A DNA stretch of 64,000 nt from Lewinellaceae bacterium. GTDB lineage: Bacteria; Bacteroidota; Bacteroidia; Chitinophagales; Saprospiraceae. A program made the position numbers and the translations under genes. Position 1 is the first letter of the stretch, and every line of letters starts with the position of its first letter. The DNA lies in the NCBI GenBank assembly GCA_020636435.1, contig JACJXX010000001.1, forward strand, positions 1,748,501-1,812,500. The letters are read 5' to 3'. Positions 1-8,342 of the stretch are shown here, piece after piece. Below the pieces are notes generated by a model, which had not been told where the DNA came from, did not search any database, and saw only the letters and a program-made list of their open reading frames with translations.

Positions 1-47
1 CTACTATGCAACAGGGGCTGTTAGAGTATGTTTGGAGGTGGGCTACC

Positions 48-93
48 TGGCCTATGTAAAAAGCACTATGTATCCTATGTGGCAAATAGTTGC
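48..93 (+). repeat. 46-bp leader repeat, copy A
   Basis: A 46-base block containing three CTATG motifs and ending in CTATGTGGCAAATAGTTGC. It matches the block at 10763-10808 at about 40 of 46 positions. It lies just before the ATG of the permease at 106, and copy B lies upstream of a GNAT gene in the same orientation. A shared promoter or leader element is the likeliest reading, but function is inferred only from position. An open frame also runs through it from 28, but its residues look non-native. Confidence 0.6.
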
Positions 94-105
94 AAAACAC
101 AAGCG

Positions 106-1374
106 ATGAACCAGAATACCGAAAAAATGAGTTTCAACGCCACCTGGTCCATGGCCGTAGGCGGCATGGTCGGCGGCGGGATATTTTCCGTCCTCGGCGT
201 CATCATTAACACGGCGGGGCAATGGGCGTGGTTGAGCTTCATCATCGCCGGGCTGATCGCCCTGATTTCTGCCCACAGTTACAGCCAGCTGGCCATCAAA
301 TACCAGGAAGGCGGCGGGGCTTTTACTTTTTTGAGAGAGATCAACCACAAAGGCCTGGCCGGGAGCCTCTCCTGGGTTTTGATCCTGGGATACATCCTAA
401 CGGTATCCGTTTACGCATTTACTTTTGGCCATTACGTCGCCCATGTTTTCGAGTGGGGAAGCTGGTTCCCCAGGGTGCTGGCCTTCTCCATCATTGCCAT
501 CCTGACGTTGGTAAACCTGAGAGGCGTGGGAGACGCGTCGAGGGTAGAGATCATCACGGTTTGGGGAAAGTTGTTCGTTCTCCTGGGGCTGTCCCTTTTC
601 GGAATCATCCAGTGGAACCCGGAACAGCTGACGGCGGGAATTGAGGCCAAACCCTGGTACATGGCAGTTATCGGGGCGGCAACCATCTTCATGGCCTACG
701 AAGGGTTTCAATTGCTGTCGTATGATTATGAAGACCTGAAAAACCCGGACAAGACGCTGCCCAGAGCGACCATCTCCGCCGTCATCGCCGTCATCGTTAT
801 TTATGTATTGGTGGCGTTGGGCGCCACCATGCTGGTTGGCGCCGAGACATTAATCCAGAAAGAGGAAGTGGCCCTGTCGATTGCCGGCAAACAAGCCCTG
901 GGGACGGCGGGATTGATCCTGGTCACCATCGCCGCCGCCTTTTCGACCGGCTCGGCCATCAACGCCACCCTGTTTTCGACCGGCAGGCTGATGGAAAGTG
1001 TTGCCGAAAAGAAGGATTTGCCCCACCTGTTCGCCAAAGAAAACCAGGCAAATATTCCCTACTACGCCATTATGATCATCGCCGGCCTGGCGGCAGCATT
1101 GGCTGCTATTGGCTCTTTGGGCGCATTGGTGGATGCGGCCAGCCTGATCTTCCTGATCACATTCGGCACCGTCAATTTTATTGCTTTTCAGCAAAAAGTA
1201 ACCTACAGGGCCCTTTGCCTGATCGGCGCCGGCGGTTGCCTGGCGGCTATCCTGCTTTCGTCCTACCAGCAATTGCTGGAAAGGCCTGTACCTTTGATGG
1301 CCATCCTGGGCCTCATTTTATTGACTTTGATCGGGCGGCCTTACTTGTTGAAGAAAATGAATAGTGAGGGCTAG
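106..1374 (+). CDS. APC family amino acid permease
   Basis: Predicted inner-membrane amino acid/polyamine transporter of the APC superfamily, about 422 residues with roughly 12 hydrophobic segments. The N-terminus has the family's glycine-rich first-helix signature (GGMVGGGIFSVLG), and the middle has the typical loop with YDYEDLKNPDKTLPRA, as in APC permeases. The frame is open back to 28, but those extra residues are encoded by the repeated leader block at 48-93, so ATG 106 is preferred. Substrate cannot be read from sequence. It stands alone, with a decayed-looking region downstream. Confidence 0.85.
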   Translation: MNQNTEKMSFNATWSMAVGGMVGGGIFSVLGVIINTAGQWAWLSFIIAGLIALISAHSYSQLAIKYQEGGGAFTFLREINHKGLAGSLSWVLILGYILTVSVYAFTFGHYVAHVFEWGSWFPRVLAFSIIAILTLVNLRGVGDASRVEIITVWGKLFVLLGLSLFGIIQWNPEQLTAGIEAKPWYMAVIGAATIFMAYEGFQLLSYDYEDLKNPDKTLPRATISAVIAVIVIYVLVALGATMLVGAETLIQKEEVALSIAGKQALGTAGLILVTIAAAFSTGSAINATLFSTGRLMESVAEKKDLPHLFAKENQANIPYYAIMIIAGLAAALAAIGSLGALVDAASLIFLITFGTVNFIAFQQKVTYRALCLIGAGGCLAAILLSSYQQLLERPVPLMAILGLILLTLIGRPYLLKKMNSEG

Positions 1375-1514
1375 CCGATAATGGCGAAACAGTGGTGGGG
1401 CGAAATCTTCTTGTCTTAAAAAAAATCGGTGGAACCTGGTTGATTATACTGCACATGACGGTAGTGTAACGCTTAACTCTGCGGTTAAAAACGTGAAATA
1501 GCGTATCTATTTGA

Positions 1515-3074
1515 TTCCTTATTCGCTTTGCGCATTCAAAAGCTCCGGAAATCTGTACAAATACAAATAACACCGAAACCCGGCACAACATTCAGCTCGA
1601 TGCGCAGGGCAATGTGTACCTCGGCTTCCAGGAATCAGCGGACGACTACGGCGTCGCCAGCGTGGATCCGGACGGCAACATCCGCTGGCGGGCCTCCTAC
1701 AATGGAAGCGCCGGCGGCATGGATGTGCTCGCCGCCATCGCCGTCAGCCCTGCCGCCAATTGTTACGTCACCGGCTATTCCAGCGAAACCGAAATCGGGC
1801 AGGCCATCACCACCGTCAGCTACGGCTCCGGCGGGCAGATGCGCTGGATGGGCACCTTCTCCGCGCCGGATCTCGTTTACGGGCAGGGGCAGGCCATCTA
1901 TGTGGATCAGGACGAGAATGTGTTCGTAGCCGGCACCGCCTACCGGTATGGTTTTTTCGAAGACTGGGCGCTCCTCAAATACAACGCCCAGGGCGTCCGC
2001 CAATGGATCAAATTCTTCGACCGGGACCTGAGCACAGACCAGGTGGCCGCCATTGCCGGCAACCCCTCGGGCAGCCAGGTATTCCTCATCGGCACCAGCA
2101 TGCACTCGGGAAGCGGGGAAGATATCAGCGTTTTGAGCTACGCCGCCGCTTCCGGCAACCTGCTGTGGGAGCATCATTTCGACAACCCCGAAAACTTATG
2201 GAATCCGGATCAGGGAATCGCCATCGCCACCGACACCTCGGGATATGTCTACGCCGCCGGCAACAGCTTCGCCAACCCGGCTTACGATATCCTCCTGTTC
2301 AAACTGCGGGAGGCCGACGGCTCCCGGCTGTGGCTCCGCCGGTACAACGGCCAGCTCAACGCCAACGAAGGCGTTTTCGACATGGCAGTAAGCCCGGCCG
2401 GCAGCATCTACCTGGGCGGCTACGCCGCCAACGGCAACGGCGGCACGTCTATGCTCACCCTCAAATACAACACCAACGGAGGCCTGGTGTGGGAAAGCGC
2501 TTTTGGCAACAATACCTTCCGGAATGACCGCATCTCGGATATTGTCCTGGGCGGCCCCAACAGCTCGGTTTTCGCAGCCGGCTCCATGAGCACCACCTTC
2601 AACCAGTCGTTCGACCTGATGCTGCTGGAATTTGACGCCGCTACCGGAGATACCCTGCGCGCCTGCGGCCCCGGCCTGGGCTTCAGTTCCACTCTTGGCA
2701 TCACCACCGGCCTGGCGGTTGCCCCTTCCGGAGACATCTATGTCGGCGGAAGGGCACAGGGAGGTTTTGCCCTGGTCAATTACGGCCCCGAGCGGCCCAA
2801 TGCCTTGGCAGAAATCAATCCTGCTACTGAAGTTGAGGCCTTTCCCAACCCCTGCCCGGGCCGGCTGACGGTGCGCTGTGCCTCCTCCATCCGCTCTGTT
2901 GAGCTTTTCGGGCTGGATGGACGGCGTATTTCTGCTCAGGTTGCCCTCGCGGAGCGGGAGGCTGAGGTACGGGCCAGCTACCGGGGTATGGCCATGATAA
3001 GGGTTCAGACGGAAGAAGGGATGAAGGAAAAAGACCAAGTCAGATGGGTAGGTTATTTGTTGCGTCACCCCTAA
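1515..3074 (+). pseudogene. T9SS-targeted beta-propeller-like protein lacking its 5' end
   Basis: The open frame runs from 1515 with no ATG; the first usable start is GTG 1614 (about 486 residues), which gives no signal peptide. The body is a series of repeats of the type 'GNVYLGF / GYVYAAGNSF / GSIYLGGYAANG', as in SBBP-type secreted propellers. The C-terminus has a type A T9SS sorting region (AFPNPCPGRLTV) but ends atypically in RHP. Secreted T9SS cargo needs a signal peptide, so a 5' truncation is likely. Upstream, 1433-1500, another frame encodes a short stretch (WNLVDYTAHDGSVTLN) that may be a remnant of the missing part. A frameshift near either end is the alternative. Confidence 0.6.
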
Positions 3075-3246
3075 CCGATTATACTCCACCAATGTCGGCG
3101 TTAGCCGAACGCACATCTTTTTCCTCCTAACCGGGATAGCCATAGCAATTTAAGCAAATTTTGGGTTAACAACATTGCCGGAAGACAAAAACCGGTTGCC
3201 CGCCTTTTGCCCATCTTCCCTCGGAGAAGGCGCCATTGCCTCCTGG

Positions 3247-4104
3247 CTACCGGACCAAAATTTTCTGAGCCACCTGCCGCCCTTCTATATTCGCCGCCAG
3301 GAAAAACAGCCCGGTTTTGCCGCTCATATCCACATAAACCTCGCGTGTGCCGGCGCCCTCCATTTTTTGCTGAAAGGCCAGGCGCCCGAGTGAGTCGACA
3401 ATCCTTATTTCCCGCATAGGCCGGGTGGCGCGAAGGTGGATTTCGCCTTCCGCCGGATTGGGGAAAACCACCATTGCCGGCTCCATGCCGGAGAGGCCGT
3501 GAACGTCTACCGGGGTATCACCCAGCGCGGTATAGCTTTGGCCGCTCACGAGCAGATTCTGCCCATTTACCGGGCCATCGGTGTTGGAAAAATTGAGAGG
3601 GATGGCGTTCCACTTATCGTAGCTCGTCCCATCGCGGAAGGCCTGAAGGTGGAGGTGAGGCACGCCGCCGGTGTTGCCGCTGCTGCCGGAAAGCCCGATG
3701 GGCTGCCCCTGGGACACCGCCGAATTGGCGTTGGCCAGCGCGCCGTTTTGTTGCAGATGGGTGTAGCGGATGACGGTGCCGTCGTTGTGGCGGACAAAGA
3801 CGTTGTTCTCGTGGCCGCTCGCCCAGTCGTTGTCGGCATACTGCTCGTTCACCCAGATCACTACTCCCTGCCGGCAGGCTACGATGGTGTCGCCGGTTTG
3901 AGTGTCAAAATCATAGGCAAAGGTATTGGCATGCCCGCCAATGGCCGGGCAATTGCCCTGAATGACCTTGTAAGTTTTGCCGGGCGGATAGGGCAGCACG
4001 TATGGCGACCCGGAAGGCGGGGGCAGGATGGTGTCGCAATTGACCTGGGCAATAATGGTTGCAGAAAAGAAAAGTGCGCTGAAGAGAAGCAAGGTGCGTA
4101 TCAT
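3247..4104 (-). CDS. Secreted M23 family metallopeptidase with T9SS tail
   Basis: 285 residues. It has an N-terminal signal peptide (MIRTLLLFSALFFSATIIAQ), an M23/LytM-like domain at about 45-175 and a C-terminal T9SS sorting region from about 205 (VVFPNPAEGEIHL to QKILVR). The zinc motifs are visible as GGHANTFAYDFD and PHLHLQ, the HxH of M23 peptidases. The family cleaves peptidoglycan cross-bridges or peptides in the envelope. It should act outside the cell, exported by Sec and then T9SS. It is divergent from the AraC gene at 4259, with about 155 bases between the starts. Confidence 0.85.
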   Translation of the reverse strand: MIRTLLLFSALFFSATIIAQVNCDTILPPPSGSPYVLPYPPGKTYKVIQGNCPAIGGHANTFAYDFDTQTGDTIVACRQGVVIWVNEQYADNDWASGHENNVFVRHNDGTVIRYTHLQQNGALANANSAVSQGQPIGLSGSSGNTGGVPHLHLQAFRDGTSYDKWNAIPLNFSNTDGPVNGQNLLVSGQSYTALGDTPVDVHGLSGMEPAMVVFPNPAEGEIHLRATRPMREIRIVDSLGRLAFQQKMEGAGTREVYVDMSGKTGLFFLAANIEGRQVAQKILVR

Positions 4105-4233
4105 GTTTTTTAAGAAGGCAAATTCCGGAAAAAAACCGTTGCCGCCTTGTCATTTTTTGCTTAAATCCCCTCTTGTTTTGCAAGCCAAACGGCCTAAGCG
4201 CCCAAACAAAACCGGAAAAACGCAAAGCCTCCC

Positions 4234-4241
4234 TATTTTTG
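4234..4241 (+). promoter_or_regulatory. Candidate -7 box of the AraC gene
   Basis: TATTTTTG matches the Bacteroidota -7 consensus TAnnTTTG and lies 18 bases before the AraC ATG at 4259. No good -33 TTG was seen at the right distance, so this is a candidate only. Confidence 0.35.
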
Positions 4242-4258
4242 GAAAAAGCAGCAACATC

Positions 4259-5164
4259 ATGCTAAAAACCATCACCTGGACTACGAATCACTACACCGAC
4301 AGCCATCAACCCCACGAGACCGACGGCCTGTTTTACGCGCAGGATCTGTTCCGCTACCGGAAACTCCAGTCGCCCCTTTCCATCAAGTTTTGCCTGAGGG
4401 GCAACTTGAACTACGTCTCCGGGAGCCAGCGTTTTTCAATCCCCGCCGGGGGCTTTTACCTCGCCAATAAAGGCGCCGAGTTGGAATGCCTGCCCAATGA
4501 ACCCGGCTACCAGGCGCTGATCCTTTTTTTTACCGGGGAGTTGATGCACGACGTCCACCGCGCTTTCCACCTGGGGGAAAGGCAGTTGCTTGACGTTCCG
4601 TACACAGATGTCGAACCGGTTCATTTTTTCGAACACACCTACTGCTCCCCCACCCCGCTGACGGCCAGGCTAGGGGCCGTGGCGAGGCAGATGCAGGTTG
4701 AAAACGAGTCGAGCTATGCACTGGCGCCCGACATTTTCTATGAACTGGCGGAACAGTTGCTATCCTTTCAGCAGAATACCGCAGGCAGGATAGAGCGCAT
4801 TGGCTCTCAAACGCCGGCCGTCCGCCGGGAGCTCTACCGCCGGGTGCTGGCTGCCCGTGAATTTCTGTACAGCCATTGGGAGGCCAACCCGTCCCTGCAG
4901 GAGGTTGCCCGGCAAGCCTGCTTGTCGCCCTACCATTTCCACCGAACCTTCAAAGCGGCCTTCGGCTGTTCGCCCATGCGCTGGTTTCGGCGAAGAAAAC
5001 TGGGGAAGGCGCGGGAACTGCTGCAAAGCGGGCAGTTTTCCATATCTGAGGTGGCCTTAGGCTGCGGTTATGCGGACCTCGCCACTTTTTCCAAGGCGTT
5101 TAAACGGGAATGGGGGGTGAGCCCGTCGGGGGCAGGGTCGATCAGTTCTCTTCTCAGAGGATAA
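4259..5164 (+). CDS. AraC family transcriptional regulator
   Basis: About 301 residues. The N-terminal part is a cupin-like ligand domain (residues about 20-150), and two helix-turn-helix units lie at about 190-295. The second carries the family signature around FSISEVALGCGYADLATFSKAFKREWG. ATG 4259 is chosen because the upstream extension of the frame runs into the divergent M23 promoter region. The local target is unknown. It reads divergently from the M23 gene, and the sequence downstream is repeat-rich and gene-free. Confidence 0.88.
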   Translation: MLKTITWTTNHYTDSHQPHETDGLFYAQDLFRYRKLQSPLSIKFCLRGNLNYVSGSQRFSIPAGGFYLANKGAELECLPNEPGYQALILFFTGELMHDVHRAFHLGERQLLDVPYTDVEPVHFFEHTYCSPTPLTARLGAVARQMQVENESSYALAPDIFYELAEQLLSFQQNTAGRIERIGSQTPAVRRELYRRVLAAREFLYSHWEANPSLQEVARQACLSPYHFHRTFKAAFGCSPMRWFRRRKLGKARELLQSGQFSISEVALGCGYADLATFSKAFKREWGVSPSGAGSISSLLRG

Positions 5165-5195
5165 ATTGCAAAATTTAAAATACGGAATGAAAAAT

Positions 5196-5529
5196 GGGCT
5201 ACTGGTCTAAGGCTGGACAAGTTCGGCGTTCGGTTGTTCGGCGTTCGAGGTTCGACGAGGCGTAACTTCTCAATAAATGGGAATGAAACCTGTCGTCCCT
5301 ACCACATGGTGGCCCCTTTGGGGCAGGACTCCAACAACGCTAAACCCCATTTCCAGGGCCTCGCGGCCCTGGCAACGGCCTTTCGTCCTTACAGGACTGG
5401 CCGCAAAACGAGATTTATTGAGAAGCTACGACGAGGCGTGGCAACCCATTGGCTATCAACGCTGTCCAACGTCAACGAACAACAGGCAACGGACAACGAC
5501 CCGTGTGGCCAATGTTAGACAGGTAGCCC
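5196..5529. repeat. Palindromic element (GGGCTAC ends), interrupted copy
   Basis: The ends GGGCTACTGGTCTAA (5196) and TTAGACAGGTAGCCC (5529) are imperfect inverted repeats. The start shares GGCTACYGGYCTAAGGCTGG with the element at 60596-60708. This copy is split by the 166-bp element at 5263-5428. Removing that insert and one 10-bp duplicate leaves an element of about 158 bp. The 5165-5834 gap holds no credible gene. Confidence 0.7.
5263..5428. mobile_element. 166-bp MITE-like element with 10-bp target duplication
   Basis: The terminal inverted repeats are TAACTTCTCAATAAA and TTTATTGAGAAGCTA (14 of 15 paired). The flanks 5253-5262 and 5429-5438 are identical 10-mers (CGACGAGGCG), a target-site duplication. 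The interior shares segments (CCTGTCGTCC, CCAGGGCC..GGCCCTGG) with the copy at 54203-54343, which is in reverse orientation. No coding capacity, so mobilisation in trans is inferred. Confidence 0.85.
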
Positions 5530-5596
5530 GTTAGACGCATAGCCGAAAAATGTAAAGGGATCTTGCCGTCGGGGAGGAGGAGGAAAGGAATGACTA

Positions 5597-5757
5597 AGGC
5601 ACGAGGAAAGAATAAAGTGTTCAATTATGGCGCAGTAATTTTTGTGCCAGGCAAGGCGCGAAGAATGAGGATAGCCAAAGCTACCTGAGTGATGAGCAAC
5701 GCAGCATGGCGCAAAAAGCACAAGCCAGAATGGACAGTTTATTCTTTCGTCGTGCCT
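5597..5757 (+). mobile_element. 161-bp palindromic element, copy 1
   Basis: One of four copies of exactly 161 bp (others at 19514, 32415 and 35924). The ends are AGGCACGAGGAAAGAATAAA and the complement AGGCACGACGAAAGAATAAA. An inner pair TTTTTGTGCC / GGCGCAAAAA gives a second nested palindrome. No open frame fits a protein and no clear flanking duplication is visible. It occupies most of the space between an interrupted element and the GH109 gene. Confidence 0.9.
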
Positions 5758-5834
5758 AAAGGAAAACACTGGGGGGTAAACCGGAACCATTTTTTCTACA
5801 TTTCCTATCTTCCTTTCATCAAACAACGAAAACC

Positions 5835-7217
5835 ATGAGCGACAAGATCAACCGCCGCAACTTCCTCCAAAAATCCGCCGCCATCGGCGCGGGCCTGGCA
5901 GCCATTCCCGGCGCTACCTTCGCCGCCCCCGCCATTTCCAAAAACGGCAAGCCTCGTTCTAAACTCAACATCGGCGTCATCGGCGCGGGGCTGCGCGGGC
6001 AGGATCACATCGCCATGCTGCTGAACCGCAGCGACTGCGAAGTGCCTGCCATCTGCGACATCGACCAGGGCATGGTGGACAGCTCGCTGGCCCTCTATGA
6101 GAAGAAGGGCAAGCCCCAGCCTAAGGTGTACGGCCCGGGAGAGCGCGACTACCTTAAACTGCTGGAAGACGAGTCCATCGACGCCGTCCTCATCGCCACG
6201 CCCTGGCGCTGGCATTCGGAGATGGCCGTGGCAGCGATGAAGGCAGGCAAATACGTGGGCAAAGAAGTCTGTGGCGCCTTTTCCCTGGACGAATGCTGGC
6301 AACTGGTGAACACCCACGAGGAAACCGGCACGCCCTTGTTCTTCCTGGAGAACGTCTGCTACCGCCGGGATGCGATGGCGGTGCTCAATATGGTGCGGCA
6401 GGGTTTGTTCGGCGAGCTCATCCACCTGGAATGCGGCTACCAGCACGACCTGCGGGGCGTGAAGTTCAACGACGGCAAAACGCCCTACGACAGCGGCGTG
6501 GAGTTCGGCGAGAAAGGCTTTTCGGAAGCCCGATGGCGAACCCTGCATTCCGTGCACCGCAACGGCCACCTCTACCCTACCCACGGCATCGGCCCGGTGG
6601 CGCAGTACATCAACATCAACCGGGGCAACCGCTTCCTGACGTTGACATCGACTGCCAGCAAGGCGAGAGGGCTGCACGAATACATCCTCAACCATCCCAG
6701 GGGCGGCTCGGATCACCCCAACGCCAACGTAGAATTCCGCCTGGGCGACGTAGTTACCACCGTCATCAAAGCCACCAATGGAGAGAGCATCATCATCAGC
6801 CACGACACCAACCTGCCGCGCCCTTACGCTTTGGGGTTCCGCGTGCAGGGAACCAAAGGGCTGTGGATGGACGTCAACCAGTCCATCTACCTGGAAGGGC
6901 AGAGCCCCGTACACCAATGGGCGCCTGCCCAGCCTTACCTGAACCAGTACGATCACCCGCTCTGGAAAAAGTACGCTTCCGACGCGGAAGGCGCCGGCCA
7001 CGGCGGCATGGACTGGTTTTTGCTCAACAGCTTCGTGCAGAGCGGGCTAAGCGGGGCTAAGCCGCCCATCGACGTGTACGACGCCGCCACCTGGATGGCC
7101 ATCACCCCGCTGAGCGAGCAGTCCATCGCCATGGGCAGCCAGCCGGCGGCGTTTCCGGACTTTACGAGGGGGAGGTGGACGGAGTGGGAAAATCGGTTTG
7201 GGGAAGGGGGGTATTAG
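5835..7217 (+). CDS. GH109-type Gfo/Idh/MocA oxidoreductase (alpha-N-acetylgalactosaminidase-like)
   Basis: 460 residues. A twin-arginine signal (RRNFLQK, residues 7-13) suggests Tat export. A Rossmann NAD site follows at 47-55 (GVIGAGLRG). The motifs ECGYQHDLRG and HLYPTHGIGPVAQYININRG are characteristic of GH109, whose members use tightly bound NAD to cleave alpha-GalNAc through an oxidation-elimination route. Substrate assignment rests on family resemblance; other Gfo/Idh/MocA enzymes act on different sugars. It is convergent with the ROK kinase gene 20 bases downstream and lies near the uronate genes. Confidence 0.82.
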   Translation: MSDKINRRNFLQKSAAIGAGLAAIPGATFAAPAISKNGKPRSKLNIGVIGAGLRGQDHIAMLLNRSDCEVPAICDIDQGMVDSSLALYEKKGKPQPKVYGPGERDYLKLLEDESIDAVLIATPWRWHSEMAVAAMKAGKYVGKEVCGAFSLDECWQLVNTHEETGTPLFFLENVCYRRDAMAVLNMVRQGLFGELIHLECGYQHDLRGVKFNDGKTPYDSGVEFGEKGFSEARWRTLHSVHRNGHLYPTHGIGPVAQYININRGNRFLTLTSTASKARGLHEYILNHPRGGSDHPNANVEFRLGDVVTTVIKATNGESIIISHDTNLPRPYALGFRVQGTKGLWMDVNQSIYLEGQSPVHQWAPAQPYLNQYDHPLWKKYASDAEGAGHGGMDWFLLNSFVQSGLSGAKPPIDVYDAATWMAITPLSEQSIAMGSQPAAFPDFTRGRWTEWENRFGEGGY

Positions 7218-7236
7218 TTGCCTGATTGCTTTTTTT

Positions 7237-8184
7237 TTAAAGAGTTGGCAGATCATTCTTGACTGCATCCCAGAAGGTTGCTTCAAAAAGGCGGGCGCTG
7301 CCCAGTAGGGCGGCATCTTCCTTCAGGTTCGAAATCTCCAGGCTTACGTCCAGCCCGTTTCCGGCCAGCGCGGCGCTCAGCGGTTCTCCAAAAAGATCGT
7401 AGGCGCCGGTGACATTGCCGCCGAGGACGATGGCCTGGGCCGAAAACTTTTTCAGCCAGGGCGCCAGGAAATTCCCCAGGTTTCGGCCAAATTCGACGAA
7501 CAAGGCCCGGGCTTCGGGTTCTGCTCTCGCTGCCTCGGCGATGGCCTTGACCCCTGTCTCCGACGCGCCAAAGCGCGCGTTGTAATTTTTGACGAACCAG
7601 CGGGTCGAGAAGTAGTCGTCGGCAATGCCTTCCCGGACCGGCAGGTGCCAGAGGCTCCCGTGAGGCGCCACATCCGCCCGGTTGACAATGGGTATGCCTT
7701 TTTCTATAAAAGCCGACCCCATCCCCGTGCCGAGGGTGAGGGCGACAGCGCGCTCGTATTTGCTGGCTTCGCCCGCCCAGGCGCAACCTACTGCGAAAGA
7801 GGTGGCGTCGTTCATAAACCGCAGTTCCACCTCCTGCCCGAGATTCAACCAGGGCTTCAGCTCGTCGGCTATCGACACCTCGTAGAGGGCCTCATATTTG
7901 TCGTTTCCTTCAAACATCGCCATGCCCGTCCGGTAATTAAAAGGGCCGGGCATGGCAAAGCCGATCCCGTTTATCCGGGACGGGCCGATACCAGACAAGC
8001 TTTGGTTGATGCACCGGGCCCAGGCCTGCATGATTTCCTCCAGGGAGCCTTTATTATTCACGTGCACATAGCTCCGGGAGTCCTCCAGGATGATTTTCCC
8101 GGCGATGTCAACGGCCGCGCTCAGAATATGGCCGCCGCCGATATCTACGCCGATGGCCAGGCCCTTGGTTGTGTTTTCGCTCAT
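7237..8184 (-). CDS. ROK family protein, probable sugar kinase
   Basis: 315 residues with the actin-like ATPase fold. The phosphate-1 loop is GVDIGGGHI near residue 12, and GTGMGSAFIEKGIPI gives the second ATP loop. ROK kinases phosphorylate glucose, N-acetyl sugars and similar hexoses. The usual zinc-binding CxCGxxGCxE motif is absent, and its place is taken by an aromatic stretch with DDYFSTRWFVKNY. It lies downstream of uxuA and the SDR on the same strand, about 158 bases away, so it may feed phosphorylated sugar into that pathway. Substrate is not determinable here. Confidence 0.8.
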   Translation of the reverse strand: MSENTTKGLAIGVDIGGGHILSAAVDIAGKIILEDSRSYVHVNNKGSLEEIMQAWARCINQSLSGIGPSRINGIGFAMPGPFNYRTGMAMFEGNDKYEALYEVSIADELKPWLNLGQEVELRFMNDATSFAVGCAWAGEASKYERAVALTLGTGMGSAFIEKGIPIVNRADVAPHGSLWHLPVREGIADDYFSTRWFVKNYNARFGASETGVKAIAEAARAEPEARALFVEFGRNLGNFLAPWLKKFSAQAIVLGGNVTGAYDLFGEPLSAALAGNGLDVSLEISNLKEDAALLGSARLFEATFWDAVKNDLPTL

Positions 8185-8342
8185 TGGTTGTTCTTTGTAA
8201 ATTTGCTCAACGCTCCAAATTCGACGTAGCCGGCAATAGCATCAACCGGCCAGAAAGTCCGTAGCATCCTTTTGTGGCTCAGGCCACAAAGGAGTATCCA
8301 TAGCATCTGCTGCCTATTGCAACAAGCTTTAAGTGCTTGCTT

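Noticed and set aside
5234..5534. Two overlapping small frames in the 5.2-5.5 kb region
   Set aside because: They are made wholly of the nested palindromic elements.
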